Positions 21,929 to 33,102 are shown, counted from the stretch's first letter. The stretch is DNA of 64,000 bases from Pseudosulfitobacter sp. DSM 107133 (GCF_022788695.1 NZ_CP085154.1:2170001-2234000); one strand, 5' to 3'. The notes: generated by a model from the sequence alone, not told the origin. Made by a program: numbers and translations.

Positions 21929-23113
21929 CTAACCGATCAGGCCGCCACCTGCGCCCGTCACCTCATCATAATGCCGTTTCAGCCGTATCAGCGCGATCCG
22001 CAGCACGATCTTGCCCGAGCGTGCCGACCAACCCAGCCGTTTTTCGGCCGTTTCCAAACCTTCAAGATAGCAACAGCAACGCAGCACCACATCCGACAGC
22101 CCCGGCCCCAGTTCGGCCAGTGCTGCGGAAACGCGCGCGCGCGCCGCCTCGGGGCCGGTGCCGACACTGTTGTCTGGTGCGACGCTGCCACGCGCCCCGC
22201 CGGTCAGAAAACCTTCCCAGTTCTGCGTGACGTTCGGGCCCATATTGGCCAGCTCAAAGTCTTCGCGCAGGCGTTCGCCAGCACCCACCAAGTCGGCACT
22301 TAGAAACCGCGACCCGTCCTTGTCGCGCCGCCGCGCCAGCGCGGTCAGCGGTGAATCCGACAGGCTATAGCGTATCCGACCGGGTGCACCCGGCCCTTGC
22401 GATTCTTGCGCCTTGGTGTCCCCCCGCGCGTGCTGTCCCCTAAAATGCGCCGGTGCTTCGGCAAATCCGTCGGCCAAATCGCCCTCGCCCGCATCGTTGA
22501 TCATCTGCGTCAATGCCTGACGCCCCGCAGCCGTTATGCGGTAGCGTATGATCCGCCCCTGCCCATCAGGCGCGATCCAGTCCTTAAGCGCCATCGCCTC
22601 GGCAACATTACGGTCCACCACAGCGGTGCGCGTGGTTCCATCACGCACGACCACCGCCTTTTCCATATCTTCGGCCACGGCCAGAACCGCCCCTTTTTCA
22701 CACATACGCCGCAGCACCCTGCACGCATCCTGTGCCAAATGGTCTGCGTCTTGCAGATCGCTCGTTCTACAGATCTGGTTCATGTCTGGACCGTCCTTTT
22801 GTTCTGAAGCATTTTCACCAACTGCATCACCGGAGCGGTCAATCGCGTGCGTGTTCAAATGGGCATTTGTCGCGGCTTTCTGAAACAGCCGGGCCCCCAG
22901 GTTTTGCAAGGCAGCGTCAACCAACGGGTCGTCGCGACGGCTTTCCAGACGTCTGACCTGTCGCAGGACTGTCGATGCATGACAGCCCGAAATGCGGGCC
23001 AGCTCCCTGATGGTCAGCCCCGCTTCGGTATGGGCCAAATAGGCCTGCGCTGACTCGGGCACCCAGCGTGGCGCGTCAGCAACCAACGACCGCTGATCCG
23101 AAAATCGGTCCAT
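21929..23113 (-). CDS. DUF6456-type protein with N-terminal helix-turn-helix
   Basis: A 394-residue protein of unknown role. Residues ~30-60 form a helix-turn-helix (LTIRELARISGCHASTVLRQ) of the type that binds DNA. A second, winged-helix-like segment lies near 110-200 (AVVDRNVAEAMALKDWI ... RYRITAAGRQALTQM). The C-terminal ~130 residues fit the roseobacter DUF6456 domain (RLREDFELANMGPNVTQNWE ... LRCCCYLEGLETAEKRLGWS). ATG at 23113 has GGGGAG about ten bases upstream. It diverges from the DUF6477 gene; a DnaA box lies in its leader region. Confidence 0.85.
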   Translation of the reverse strand: MDRFSDQRSLVADAPRWVPESAQAYLAHTEAGLTIRELARISGCHASTVLRQVRRLESRRDDPLVDAALQNLGARLFQKAATNAHLNTHAIDRSGDAVGENASEQKDGPDMNQICRTSDLQDADHLAQDACRVLRRMCEKGAVLAVAEDMEKAVVVRDGTTRTAVVDRNVAEAMALKDWIAPDGQGRIIRYRITAAGRQALTQMINDAGEGDLADGFAEAPAHFRGQHARGDTKAQESQGPGAPGRIRYSLSDSPLTALARRRDKDGSRFLSADLVGAGERLREDFELANMGPNVTQNWEGFLTGGARGSVAPDNSVGTGPEAARARVSAALAELGPGLSDVVLRCCCYLEGLETAEKRLGWSARSGKIVLRIALIRLKRHYDEVTGAGGGLIG

Positions 23114-23147
23114 TGTCTTCATTCTCCCCTGAATTGGGTCCGTTGAG

Positions 23148-23156
23148 TTATCCACA
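23148..23156 (+). promoter_or_regulatory. perfect DnaA-box sequence
   Basis: TTATCCACA matches the TTATNCACA consensus, 35 bp before the DUF6456 start in the 251-bp divergent gap. The right part of the gap (23190-23250) is A/T-rich. No second perfect box was seen, so an origin is not claimed. Confidence 0.4.
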
Positions 23157-23364
23157 GACTTACCCCCACAACCTTGGGGTGCACTGGTTACTCATTTCTT
23201 AATGAACCGGTGATACAGCAATCATTGTTTCTAAAAGATAAATTATGGTGAAAGCGGCGAACGCTCTCCAACCTCTGCGCGCAACACCCGCTCTGGCTGT
23301 GCCAAAGTGACCGCTGGCAGGCCATCTGTGGCCCGCAGTTCAGTCAGTGCAAAGGAACCAGACC

Positions 23365-23652
23365 ATGCAAGATATCCTGTCGATGCTCGCCACCATTCAA
23401 CGCCCGCGCCTGCTGATGCGGGCCGCACGTTTCGGAGCAGAGGAGTACCGTCGCGACGTGCATCTGCCGCGCCTGTTGGGCTATGGCAAACTGCCCCGCT
23501 ATGGTGCGGCGCTGATACAACTGATGGATATGGAAGCGGCGCTGAATACCCAGCGCAAGGAGGATGACGCAGCCTATAGCCTGACCCGTCACATCGATAT
23601 TCTGATCGCCATTGTGGCCGAGGCGCGCGTGTTGCGCACCGCCCAGAACTAG
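23365..23652 (+). CDS. DUF6477-type small protein
   Basis: A 95-residue, mostly helical protein without signal peptide or cysteine. ATG at 23365 follows AAAGGAACC. The pattern LATIQRPRLLMRAARFGAEEYRR and RHIDILIAIVAEARVLR is typical of a small roseobacter family named DUF6477. It stands opposite the DUF6456 gene; I believe the two recur together in roseobacters, which suggests a shared, undescribed function. It converges on the MttB-family gene, 18 bp away. Confidence 0.85.
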   Translation: MQDILSMLATIQRPRLLMRAARFGAEEYRRDVHLPRLLGYGKLPRYGAALIQLMDMEAALNTQRKEDDAAYSLTRHIDILIAIVAEARVLRTAQN

Positions 23653-23669
23653 GGCGATGCGCGGGTCGA

Positions 23670-25217
23670 TTACATGAACGAATCGGGTTCGGCGGCCTTG
23701 CGTTTGGCCACAAAGGCGTCCAGCGCCTCGACAACCGCAGGGTCAATCGGCGGCTGCTGGTAGTCGTTCAGCATCTTCTCGACCCGGACCGAGGCCAGCG
23801 CCTGCGTGTCGCGCGCGCCTTCGTCCTGCCATGTCTCGAACGGCTTGTAGTCCAGCAGATCGGACTTCCAGAACGCGGATTTAAAGTTCGCCTGCGTATG
23901 GGCGCAGCCCAGATAGTGCCCGCCCGGACCGACTTCGCGGATCGCGTCCATGGCTTGGGCGTTTTCATCAATCTGAACGCCTTTGGCAATGTGGTGCAGC
24001 GTGCCCAGCTGGTCGGCGTCCATCACGAATTTTTCAAACGACGACACCAGACCGCCTTCAAGCCAGCCACAAGAGTGCAGCATGAAGTTCACACCCGACA
24101 ACAGACCCATGTTCAGCGAGTTCGATGTCTCATAAGCCGCCTGCGCATCGGGCAGTTTCGAACCACAGAACGACCCCGCCGAGCGGAACGGCAGCCCCAT
24201 GCGCCGCGCCAGCTGGCCCGCGCCATAGGTGATGTGCGCCGCTTCGGGTGTACCAAAGGTCGGCGCGCCCGAGTTCATGTCGATCGAGGTTACAAACGCC
24301 CCAAAGATTACCGGTGCACCCTTGCGGCACAGCTGGCTATAGGCGATGCCCGCCAGAACTTCGGCCAGCACCTGCGTCAGCGTGCCCACGACGGACACCG
24401 GCGCCATCGCACCGCCGACGATAAAGGGCGAGATGATGCAGGCCTGGTTGTTCTGCGCATAGACTTCCAGCGCGCCCATCATGACGTCATCGAATGTCAT
24501 GGGCGAGTTGATGTTGATCAACGAGGTCATCACAGTGTTCTGCTGCACAAAGTCGTCACCGAACAACACGCCGCACATGTCCACAGAATCCTGCGCACGG
24601 CTGGGTTCGGTGACCGAGCCCATGAACGGCTTGTCCGACAGGGTCATGTGGGCATACAGCATGTCCAGGTGGCGTTTGTTCACCGGGATGTCGGTGGGTT
24701 CGCACACGGTGCCGCCCGAATGGTGCAGCCATTTCGACATATAGGCCAGTTTCACGAACTTCTGGAAATCCGCCAGCGTCGCATAGCGGCGGCCACCGGC
24801 GGCATCACGCACAAAGGGCGGGCCATAGACAGGTGCCAGCACCAGATTGCGGCCGCCGACGACGACGTTGCGCTCGGGGTTACGGGCGTGTTGGGTATAT
24901 TCTGACGGGGCCGTCTTGCACAGCTCGCGCGCCAGCCCCTTGGGAATGCGCACCCGTTCGCCGTCGACGTTTGCACCCGCTTCGCGCCAGCGTTCCAGCG
25001 CCTTGGGGTTATCGGGGAAATTCACACCGATCTCTTCCAGGATCGTATCGGCATTGGCTTCGATAATCTGAAGCGCTTCCTCGTTCAGGATTTCCAGATT
25101 GGGAATGTTGCGCTCGATGTATTTGGCCGTTTCGAACGACACAGCGCTGCGCTCGGCGCGCCGTGCAGCTCCGCCACCACCGCGTCCGCGCCGTCCACGT
25201 GCTTCTGTATCTGTCAT
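23670..25217 (-). CDS. MttB-family corrinoid methyltransferase, non-pyrrolysine type
   Basis: A 515-residue TIM-barrel protein of the trimethylamine methyltransferase superfamily (PF06253). There is no in-frame amber codon, so it belongs to the group lacking pyrrolysine, whose studied members demethylate glycine betaine and similar quaternary amines. Typical segments: YTQHARNPERNVVVGG, YGPPFVRDAAGG, TFGTPEAAHITYGAGQLARR and GPGGHYLGCAHTQANFKS. Residues ~7-23 form an Arg/Gly-rich head (RGRRGRGGGGAARRAER) outside the fold. No corrinoid protein or folate methyltransferase gene is adjacent, so substrate is open. Confidence 0.9.
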   Translation of the reverse strand: MTDTEARGRRGRGGGGAARRAERSAVSFETAKYIERNIPNLEILNEEALQIIEANADTILEEIGVNFPDNPKALERWREAGANVDGERVRIPKGLARELCKTAPSEYTQHARNPERNVVVGGRNLVLAPVYGPPFVRDAAGGRRYATLADFQKFVKLAYMSKWLHHSGGTVCEPTDIPVNKRHLDMLYAHMTLSDKPFMGSVTEPSRAQDSVDMCGVLFGDDFVQQNTVMTSLININSPMTFDDVMMGALEVYAQNNQACIISPFIVGGAMAPVSVVGTLTQVLAEVLAGIAYSQLCRKGAPVIFGAFVTSIDMNSGAPTFGTPEAAHITYGAGQLARRMGLPFRSAGSFCGSKLPDAQAAYETSNSLNMGLLSGVNFMLHSCGWLEGGLVSSFEKFVMDADQLGTLHHIAKGVQIDENAQAMDAIREVGPGGHYLGCAHTQANFKSAFWKSDLLDYKPFETWQDEGARDTQALASVRVEKMLNDYQQPPIDPAVVEALDAFVAKRKAAEPDSFM

Positions 25218-25427
25218 GATTCCATTCCCTTGCTCGTGCTCAAGCTATTTCTGACCTGCTGATTAACCCGACGAGTCGCCGGACAGCACGCCCTGAACGG
25301 CAGCCAAGGGCAAAAAGCGACATATCCCGGCCCTGTGCGTCCCCAACTTGCAAAATAATCCCGCGCCAGTTGGCCTGTGGGCCGTCTGACGCTTGCCACA
25401 GACTGCCCGCAGCCTTAACAGGTTTGC

Positions 25428-26990
<1,563 letters not shown>

Positions 26991-26999
26991 ACGTTTCTT

Positions 27000-27023
27000 C
27001 AGCCCTGCCTGCGGGGCTGTCTT
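27000..27023 (+). terminator. hairpin after guaA
   Basis: CAGCCC and GGGCTG arms around TGCCTGCG, followed by TCTTATATA. The weak T-tail makes full termination uncertain. Confidence 0.5.
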
Positions 27024-27050
27024 ATATACCCCAGCCAAGGCGCTAACCTC

Positions 27051-27911
27051 ATGAACCCCATCCTCAAGGCCGCCCTCTGGATGAGCGGCTCCATCGCGTC
27101 GTTTTCGGCCATGGCTGTGGCGGGGCGCGAAGTTGCCTTCGAGCTCGATACCTTTGAAATCATGATGTATCGCAGCCTTGTGGGCGTGGTGATTGTCTGT
27201 TTGGTGGCAGGTGTGACCGGCACATGGCGGCAGGTCAACACCCAACAAATGGGCACCCATCTGTTCCGTAACGTGGCGCATTTTACTGGCCAGAACCTGT
27301 GGTTCTATGCGGTGACCGTTATCCCGCTGGCGCAGGTCTTTGCATTGGAATTCACCTCGCCCATATGGGTGATCGTGCTGTCGCCGCTGATACTGGGCGA
27401 ACGACTGACGTTGGTGCGTGCACTGGCTGCCATCATGGGCTTTGTCGGCATCCTGATCGTGGCACGTCCCGATATGGGTGCGATCAACGCAGGCGTTGTT
27501 ACGGCGGCCAGCGCCGCGATCTTTTTCGCGCTGACAATCATGTTCACCAAGCGGCTGACCCGCACCCAGTCGATCACCTGTATCCTGTTCTGGCTGACCT
27601 CGATGCAGCTTGTCATGGGGCTGGTGATGGCCGGATACGACGGCGACGTGATGCTGCCCACCGCCGCCACACTGCCGTTTCTGGTGTTGATCGGGCTGGC
27701 GGGCCTGTTGGCGCATTTTTGTCTGACCAACGCGCTGAAAATCGCACCGGCTACCGTGGTGGTGCCCATCGACTTTATCCGTCTGCCCACCATCGCGATT
27801 GTGGGAATGCTACTGTATCGCGAAAGCATTGATATTTGGGTGTTTGTTGGCGCTTTGGTGATCTTTGCGGGCAACTATATGAACATCTGGTTCGAAACCC
27901 GACGCCGGTGA
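27051..27911 (+). CDS. EamA/DMT-family transporter
   Basis: A 286-residue ten-helix membrane protein with two EamA repeats (~5-140 and ~150-280). Typical spots are MMYRSLVGVVIVCLV, ALEFTSPIWVIVLSPLILGE at the end of repeat one and DFIRLPTIAIVGMLLYRE at the end of repeat two. The MAVAGREV start resembles roseobacter RarD-like exporters, but substrate cannot be stated. A second DMT gene follows 52 bp downstream, probably on the same transcript. Confidence 0.92.
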   Translation: MNPILKAALWMSGSIASFSAMAVAGREVAFELDTFEIMMYRSLVGVVIVCLVAGVTGTWRQVNTQQMGTHLFRNVAHFTGQNLWFYAVTVIPLAQVFALEFTSPIWVIVLSPLILGERLTLVRALAAIMGFVGILIVARPDMGAINAGVVTAASAAIFFALTIMFTKRLTRTQSITCILFWLTSMQLVMGLVMAGYDGDVMLPTAATLPFLVLIGLAGLLAHFCLTNALKIAPATVVVPIDFIRLPTIAIVGMLLYRESIDIWVFVGALVIFAGNYMNIWFETRRR

Positions 27912-27963
27912 TTGCACAGCATTCGGATCGCAGAGGTGCGTGTGCCCTGCTAGGTCTGGCACC

Positions 27964-28872
27964 ATGAGCGATCAAAAATCCATATCCGGCCGCGCATGGG
28001 CCGAAATGCTGTTGCTGGGGCTGATCTGGGGCGGGTCATTCCTGTCGATCCGCGTCGCACTGGACGAAATCGGACCGTTGTGGGCCGTGGCGCACCGCAC
28101 CGGATGGGCCATGCTGGTGCTGTGGAGCGTGGTGGCGTTGCGCCGCATCTCCCTGCCCCGGGACACGAGGGTCTGGGGGGCCTTTCTGGTGATGGGCCTG
28201 CTGAACAATGTGATCCCCTTTGGCCTGATGGCGTGGGGCCAGTTGCACATCTCCAGCGGGCTGACCTCGATCTTTAACGCGGCCACGGCAATCTTTGGCG
28301 TTCTGGCGGCGGCCCTGTTCTTTGCAGACGAACGCATGACGGCGCGCCGCGCGCTTGGCGTGGGTTTGGGCTTTGCCGGGGTAGCCACGGCCATCGGACT
28401 GGACAGCCTGCGCAGCTTTGATCTGCAAAGCCTTGCCCAACTGGCGGTTCTGGCGGGTGCTGCCAGCTATGCGCTGGCCAGTGTCTGGGCCCGTAAATAC
28501 CTGGGTGGCCTGCACCCCGTTCTGGCGGCGGCGGGCATGTTGACAGGGTCCAGCCTGATCACAATCCCTCTGGCCTGGAGCGTCGAAGGTCCGGTCACGC
28601 TGGCGATGGCCCCCGACACATTGCTGGCCATCGCCTATTACGCGATTGTCGCCACGGCGGGGGCCTATTTGCTGTATTATCGCGTGTTGCAGATGGCGGG
28701 CAGCGGGAATCTGATGATCGTCACCCTGTTGATCCCGCCCGTCGCAATCACACTGGGTGCCTGGGTGCGGGGCGAAACATTGGGGGCGCAGGCCTATGCT
28801 GGATTTGCCCTGCTGGCGCTGGGGTTGCTGGTTCTGGACGGGCGTATCTGGTCGGCGTGGCGCGCAAGATGA
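27964..28872 (+). CDS. EamA/DMT-family transporter
   Basis: A 302-residue member of the same superfamily, differing in sequence from its upstream neighbour. It starts at ATG 27964 (MSDQKSISGRAW) and shows LIWGGSFLSIRVAL in helix 1, SSGLTSIFNAATAIFGVLAA ending repeat one and LIPPVAITLGAWVRGE ending repeat two. Typical of amino acid or metabolite efflux permeases; not assignable further. Its 3' end lies 204 bp before the porin gene. Confidence 0.92.
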   Translation: MSDQKSISGRAWAEMLLLGLIWGGSFLSIRVALDEIGPLWAVAHRTGWAMLVLWSVVALRRISLPRDTRVWGAFLVMGLLNNVIPFGLMAWGQLHISSGLTSIFNAATAIFGVLAAALFFADERMTARRALGVGLGFAGVATAIGLDSLRSFDLQSLAQLAVLAGAASYALASVWARKYLGGLHPVLAAAGMLTGSSLITIPLAWSVEGPVTLAMAPDTLLAIAYYAIVATAGAYLLYYRVLQMAGSGNLMIVTLLIPPVAITLGAWVRGETLGAQAYAGFALLALGLLVLDGRIWSAWRAR

Positions 28873-29076
28873 TTGACCGCAGACACACCTATAGGTAGAA
28901 GTTGCTTCAGGCACTATTTACAACAGACACCACCGGAACGCGCGCCCGGTTAACTTTGCGTAAGCCACTTTCGCTTGCCCACGCGTCACCAATTGACCCA
29001 AGACCACGCACTGCGTTTAGCTTGTTTCTACTTCGCCAAATAACAAATTGCGAAGCGACTTCTGGGGAGGAGTTAC

Positions 29077-30177
29077 ATGAAAGTTCGTCACGTCGCCATT
29101 GCGGCACTTCTTGGCTCGGCCTGTATGGCGCAGGCAGGCGGCATCGACCGTTCGGGCCAATCGATTCTGGCCCTGTTTGAAAACGGGCGCTACGCCGAAT
29201 TCAGCCTTGGCGCCGTGTCGCCCGACACCTCGGGCACGGCTGTGGCCGCTTTGGGCGGTTTCGGCTCGGGCGATATGACATCCAGCTTTGTGCAACTGGG
29301 TGCGGCCTACAAGGCCGATATCAATGACCGTCTGTCCTATGCGCTCATCTATGACCAACCCTTTGGCGCGGATGTAGACTATCCAACGGGCACCGGCTAT
29401 TTCGCAGGCGGCGCGACCGCCGAGTTGAAATCCCATGCGCTGACCGGGCTGCTGCGCTATAAATTCCAGAACAATTTCAGCGTTCACGGCGGTATTCGCG
29501 TACAAAGCATCGAAGCTGCCGCAAACGTGCCTTTCGTTGACGGCTATAGTGTGAACGGCAGCCGCGATATCGGTGTGGGCTATCTGGCCGGTGTCGCCTA
29601 CGAGCGGCCGGACATAGCGTTGCGGGTGGCCCTGACCTACAATTCGGGCATCGAACACGACGTTGCGACCACTGAAAATTCGGGCACCTTTGGCACCACC
29701 ACCTCGACCACGCAGATCGAGACACCGCAATCGGTGAATCTGGATTTCCAGACCGGTATCGCCCAGGACACATTGCTGTTTGGTGGTATCCGCTGGGCGG
29801 AATGGTCGGAATTTGACATTTCCCCCGCCAACTATGCCACGCTGACTGGCGGTGCCTCTCTGGTCAGCTACGCCGATGACGTGTTGACCTATACTCTGGG
29901 CGTCGGGCGGCGTTTGAACGACAATTGGGCTGTGTCGGCCTCGGTCGGCTATGAAAAATCCAACGGCGGCTTTGCCAGCAACCTTGGCCCCACCGACGGC
30001 TTCAAGAGCCTCGCCCTGGCAGCGGTCTATACGCAGGACAATATGAAAATCACCACCGGCATCCGCTATATCAACATCGGTGATGCCCAAACCACACTGA
30101 ACGGCGTGACTGCGGCCTCGAACTTTCAGGACAACCACGCCATCGCCATCGGCGTAAAGGTCGGTTACACATTCTGA
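29077..30177 (+). CDS. FadL/OmpP1-family outer membrane protein
   Basis: A 366-residue outer membrane barrel for hydrophobic compounds. The signal peptide MKVRHVAIAALLGSACMAQA is followed by a plug-like start (GGIDRSGQSILALFENGRYAE). Alternating strands and a C-terminal Phe (KVGYTF) fit a beta-barrel recognised by BamA. GGGAGGAG precedes the ATG. A strong terminator follows, so it is a single-gene unit. Marine relatives use such porins for fatty acid or hydrocarbon uptake. Confidence 0.88.
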   Translation: MKVRHVAIAALLGSACMAQAGGIDRSGQSILALFENGRYAEFSLGAVSPDTSGTAVAALGGFGSGDMTSSFVQLGAAYKADINDRLSYALIYDQPFGADVDYPTGTGYFAGGATAELKSHALTGLLRYKFQNNFSVHGGIRVQSIEAAANVPFVDGYSVNGSRDIGVGYLAGVAYERPDIALRVALTYNSGIEHDVATTENSGTFGTTTSTTQIETPQSVNLDFQTGIAQDTLLFGGIRWAEWSEFDISPANYATLTGGASLVSYADDVLTYTLGVGRRLNDNWAVSASVGYEKSNGGFASNLGPTDGFKSLALAAVYTQDNMKITTGIRYINIGDAQTTLNGVTAASNFQDNHAIAIGVKVGYTF

Positions 30178-30202
30178 CCCCACCCCGGTTGCGAACACTT
30201 GC

Positions 30203-30235
30203 AAACCCGTGGCCTCAAAGGCTGCGGGTTTTTCT
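30203..30235 (+). terminator. rho-independent terminator of the porin gene
   Basis: Arms AAACCCG and CGGGTTT with inner GCCT/AGGC pairing, then TTTTTC. Confidence 0.85.
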
Positions 30236-30314
30236 GTCTGATGCTGTGCCTGAACTGGCGTCTTTCGCAGCGCTCGGTTAGGAACGGGGTCAAACAGATA
30301 ACGGACCCCGATCG

Positions 30315-31187
30315 ATGCTATACCCCGATGCCGCAAGCTGGCGCGACGCCGATGAAAAACGTGTGCTTGTTTATGGCATGTCAGGTTTGGGCAAAACCCA
30401 TATGTCGACCCTGCTGCGCGCATCCGGTGACTGGTTTCACTACTCGATCGACTACCGCATCGGCACCCGCTACATGGGCGAATATATCGCTGACAACGCC
30501 AAGGCCGAAGCGATGAAGGTGCCCTTCCTGCGCGATCTGCTGATGACCGACAGCATTTACATCGGGTCGAACATCACCTTTGACAACCTGTCGCCTGTTG
30601 CCACCTATCTGGGCAAACCGGGCGATCCGGCCTTGGGTGGTCTGGAAATCGCAGAATACACCCGCCGTCAGGACCTGTTCCGCAAGGCCGAGATCAACGC
30701 CCTGCGCGACACCGCCTATTTTGCCCAGCGGGGCCGTGAGCTATACGGCTATCCGCATTTCATCTGCGATACCGGCGGGTCGATCTGTGAATGGGTGGAT
30801 GCCGACGACGATCACGATCCGCTGATGAGCGCGCTTTCGGCCAGCTGCCTGCCGGTCTGGATCAAAGGCGACGACGCTCACACGGCCGAGTTGATCCGCC
30901 GGTTTGACAAGGCGCCGAAACCCATGGCCTATCAGCCTGCATTTCTGAAACAGTGCTGGGAAGAATACCTTGCGGAATCAGGGCTGTCCGAGGCCAAGGT
31001 AAATCCCGACACCTTCATCCGCTGGACCTATGCCCGTGCGTTGGCCCACCGCCAGCCCCGCTACGAGGCGATGGCGCGCTGGGGTGTCACCGTCACCGCA
31101 GACGAGGTGGCTGCGATGAAGTCACCCACTGATTTCAACGACCTGATCGCAACAGCCCTTGAGCGGCGCGCACAACACCCTATCTGA
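30315..31187 (+). CDS. P-loop ATPase/kinase-like protein of unknown role
   Basis: A 290-residue soluble protein. Walker A is VYGMSGLGKTHMS near residue 18-30. The rest (IDYRIGTRYMGEYI, GYPHFICDTGGSICEW) resembles small nucleotide kinases but I recognise no named family. No Shine-Dalgarno is seen before ATG 30315; a 7-bp perfect hairpin (CGGGGTC/GACCCCG, 30285-30310) ends five bases before it. It is followed at 30 bp by metA, an arrangement I believe is frequent in Rhodobacteraceae, suggesting a link with methionine. Confidence 0.85.
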   Translation: MLYPDAASWRDADEKRVLVYGMSGLGKTHMSTLLRASGDWFHYSIDYRIGTRYMGEYIADNAKAEAMKVPFLRDLLMTDSIYIGSNITFDNLSPVATYLGKPGDPALGGLEIAEYTRRQDLFRKAEINALRDTAYFAQRGRELYGYPHFICDTGGSICEWVDADDDHDPLMSALSASCLPVWIKGDDAHTAELIRRFDKAPKPMAYQPAFLKQCWEEYLAESGLSEAKVNPDTFIRWTYARALAHRQPRYEAMARWGVTVTADEVAAMKSPTDFNDLIATALERRAQHPI

Positions 31188-31217
31188 CCCTTTCCAATAC
31201 AAGTTCGGACCAAGCCA

Positions 31218-32135
31218 ATGCCCATCAAAATCCCATCCACCCTGCCCGCTTACGACGTGCTGACCCGCGAGGGTGTTATGGTGCTGGACGAGGAGCTGGC
31301 CGCCAGTCAGGACATCCGCCCGCTGCGCATCGCGCTGCTGAACCTGATGCCCAAGAAGATCCAGACGGAAAACCAGTTTGCCCGCCTGATCGGGGCGACG
31401 CCCTTGCAGATCGAATTCAGCCTGCTGCGCATGACCGATCACAACACCCGGAATACCGCCGCCGAACATATGGAGGCGTTTTACCGCCCTGTCTCGGAAG
31501 TAGTGGACGAAAAATTCGACGGGTTGATCATCACCGGCGCGCCGATTGAACATCTCGACTTTGACGCGGTCGGCTATTGGGACGAATTGCAGCGCGTGAT
31601 GGACTGGACCCAGACCAACGTGCATTCGACCTTTGGCGTGTGCTGGGGCGGGATGGCGATGATCAACCACTTCCATGGCGTGCAGAAACACATGCTGGAC
31701 AAGAAGGCATTCGGTTGCTTCCGGCACCAGAACCTTGCCCCTGCCTCGCCCTATCTGCGTGGCTTTTCAGACGATTGCGTGATCCCCGTCAGCCGCTGGA
31801 CCGAAATGCGTCAGGCCGAGGTCGACAACGTCGGCGCGCTGCGCACCCTGCTGGGCAGTGACGAGGTCGGCCCCTGTCTGGTCGAGGATGTGGACCATCG
31901 CGCGCTCTATATCTTTAACCACTTTGAATACGACAGTGACACGTTGAAACAGGAATACGACCGCGACGTGGCCTCGGGCACCGAGATCAACGTGCCGATC
32001 AACTATTACCCCAACAACGACCCCAGCCAGCCACCGCAAAACCGCTGGCGCAGTCATGCGCATCTTTTGTACGGGAACTGGATCAACGAAATCTACCAGT
32101 CCACGCCTTTTGATCTGGCGAAAATTGGGACGTAA
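31218..32135 (+). CDS. metA: homoserine O-acyltransferase MetA, predicted acetyl-specific
   Basis: First committed step of methionine synthesis. The catalytic Cys142 (GVCWGGM), His235 and Glu237 (NHFEYD) are in register with characterised MetA. Residue 111 is Glu ([11 protein letters not shown]); in Bacillus cereus Glu111 gives acetyl-CoA use while Gly111 in E. coli gives succinyl-CoA use. So the product is predicted to be O-acetylhomoserine. 305 residues is normal. The alpha/beta hydrolase gene overlaps its last codons. Confidence 0.95.
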   Translation: MPIKIPSTLPAYDVLTREGVMVLDEELAASQDIRPLRIALLNLMPKKIQTENQFARLIGATPLQIEFSLLRMTDHNTRNTAAEHMEAFYRPVSEVVDEKFDGLIITGAPIEHLDFDAVGYWDELQRVMDWTQTNVHSTFGVCWGGMAMINHFHGVQKHMLDKKAFGCFRHQNLAPASPYLRGFSDDCVIPVSRWTEMRQAEVDNVGALRTLLGSDEVGPCLVEDVDHRALYIFNHFEYDSDTLKQEYDRDVASGTEINVPINYYPNNDPSQPPQNRWRSHAHLLYGNWINEIYQSTPFDLAKIGT

Positions 32136-33102
32136 GGCGTTGATAACCATTGCTGTTCTTGCGCTGGCCCTGGTGGCCACCGTGCAAATCGCCGCGGGTT
32201 ACCGCGAAGCACGGGCCGCGCGGACGCATCCGCCCTTGGGGCAGATCCTGGATGTAGACGGCACCAAGGTGCACGCAATGGTCATGGGCCAGGGTCCCGA
32301 TCTGGTGCTGATCCACGGCGCCGGCGGCAACCTGCGCGACTTTACCTTTGATTTCGCCGAACGGCTGACAGACCGCTACCGCGTGATCCTGTTTGACCGT
32401 CCCGGGCTGGGCTGGACCGACCTGCCCCATGATGCCCCAAGCGGCGCTTGGGCATCGCAAGGGACATCGCCCCAGGCACAGGCCGCTTTGTTGCAGGCCG
32501 CTGCCGACCAGTTGGACGTGCACGATCCGATCGTGCTGGGCCACAGCTTTGGCGGTTCGGTCGCCCTCGCCTGGGCGTTGGCGCGGCCCGACGACACTGC
32601 TGCCGTGGTCATGATCGCGGGCGTCGCACAACCATGGCCGGGCGATCTGGGGCCGTTCTACACGGTTTTGGGCGCCCCGTGGGGCGGCGCGCTGGTGGTG
32701 CCGATGATCACCGCCTTTACCCCCCGTCCTTACGTCAAGGACCGCATCGACAGCATTTTTGCCCCGCAGACCGCCCCCGAAGGCTATGCCGACTATATCG
32801 GCGCAGGCCTGTCCATGCGCCGCACCACCCTGCGCGCCAACGTGCGTCAGGTGAACACGCTGCGCCCGCATATGGTGGCAATGCAACCCAAGTTGCCCAC
32901 GCTGACGATGCCAATGGAAATCATACACGGCGATGCAGACGACACGGTGCCGCTGGCGGTCCACTCGATCCCGCTGTCGCAACAGGTGCCCGGTACCAAT
33001 CTGACCGTGCTGCCCGGCGTCGGCCACATGCCCCATCACGTCGATCCCCAAGCCGTTGTCGATGCCATTGACCGTGCAGCGCTACGTGCGGGTTTGCGTT
33101 AA
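32125..33102 (+). CDS. alpha/beta hydrolase with N-terminal membrane anchor
   Basis: The catalytic triad is in place: nucleophile in GHSFGGS, Asp in HGDADDTVP, His in GVGHMPHHV; oxyanion [10 protein letters not shown]. The N-terminus ([22 protein letters not shown]) is a hydrophobic anchor. The frame extends into metA; the likely start is TTG at 32125 ([11 protein letters not shown]), overlapping the metA stop by 11 bases, or TTG at 32140. No ATG suits. Substrate unknown; the nearest relatives are esterase- or chloroperoxidase-like. Confidence 0.88.
   Translation: MGRKALITIAVLALALVATVQIAAGYREARAARTHPPLGQILDVDGTKVHAMVMGQGPDLVLIHGAGGNLRDFTFDFAERLTDRYRVILFDRPGLGWTDLPHDAPSGAWASQGTSPQAQAALLQAAADQLDVHDPIVLGHSFGGSVALAWALARPDDTAAVVMIAGVAQPWPGDLGPFYTVLGAPWGGALVVPMITAFTPRPYVKDRIDSIFAPQTAPEGYADYIGAGLSMRRTTLRANVRQVNTLRPHMVAMQPKLPTLTMPMEIIHGDADDTVPLAVHSIPLSQQVPGTNLTVLPGVGHMPHHVDPQAVVDAIDRAALRAGLR

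Noticed and set aside
23148..23250. Chromosome replication origin
   Set aside because: Only one perfect DnaA box and no dnaA, hemE or parAB genes nearby.
28873..29076. Promoter TTGACC-N17-TAGAAG before the porin
   Set aside because: The -10 is poor and it lies far from the start; kept out of the list.
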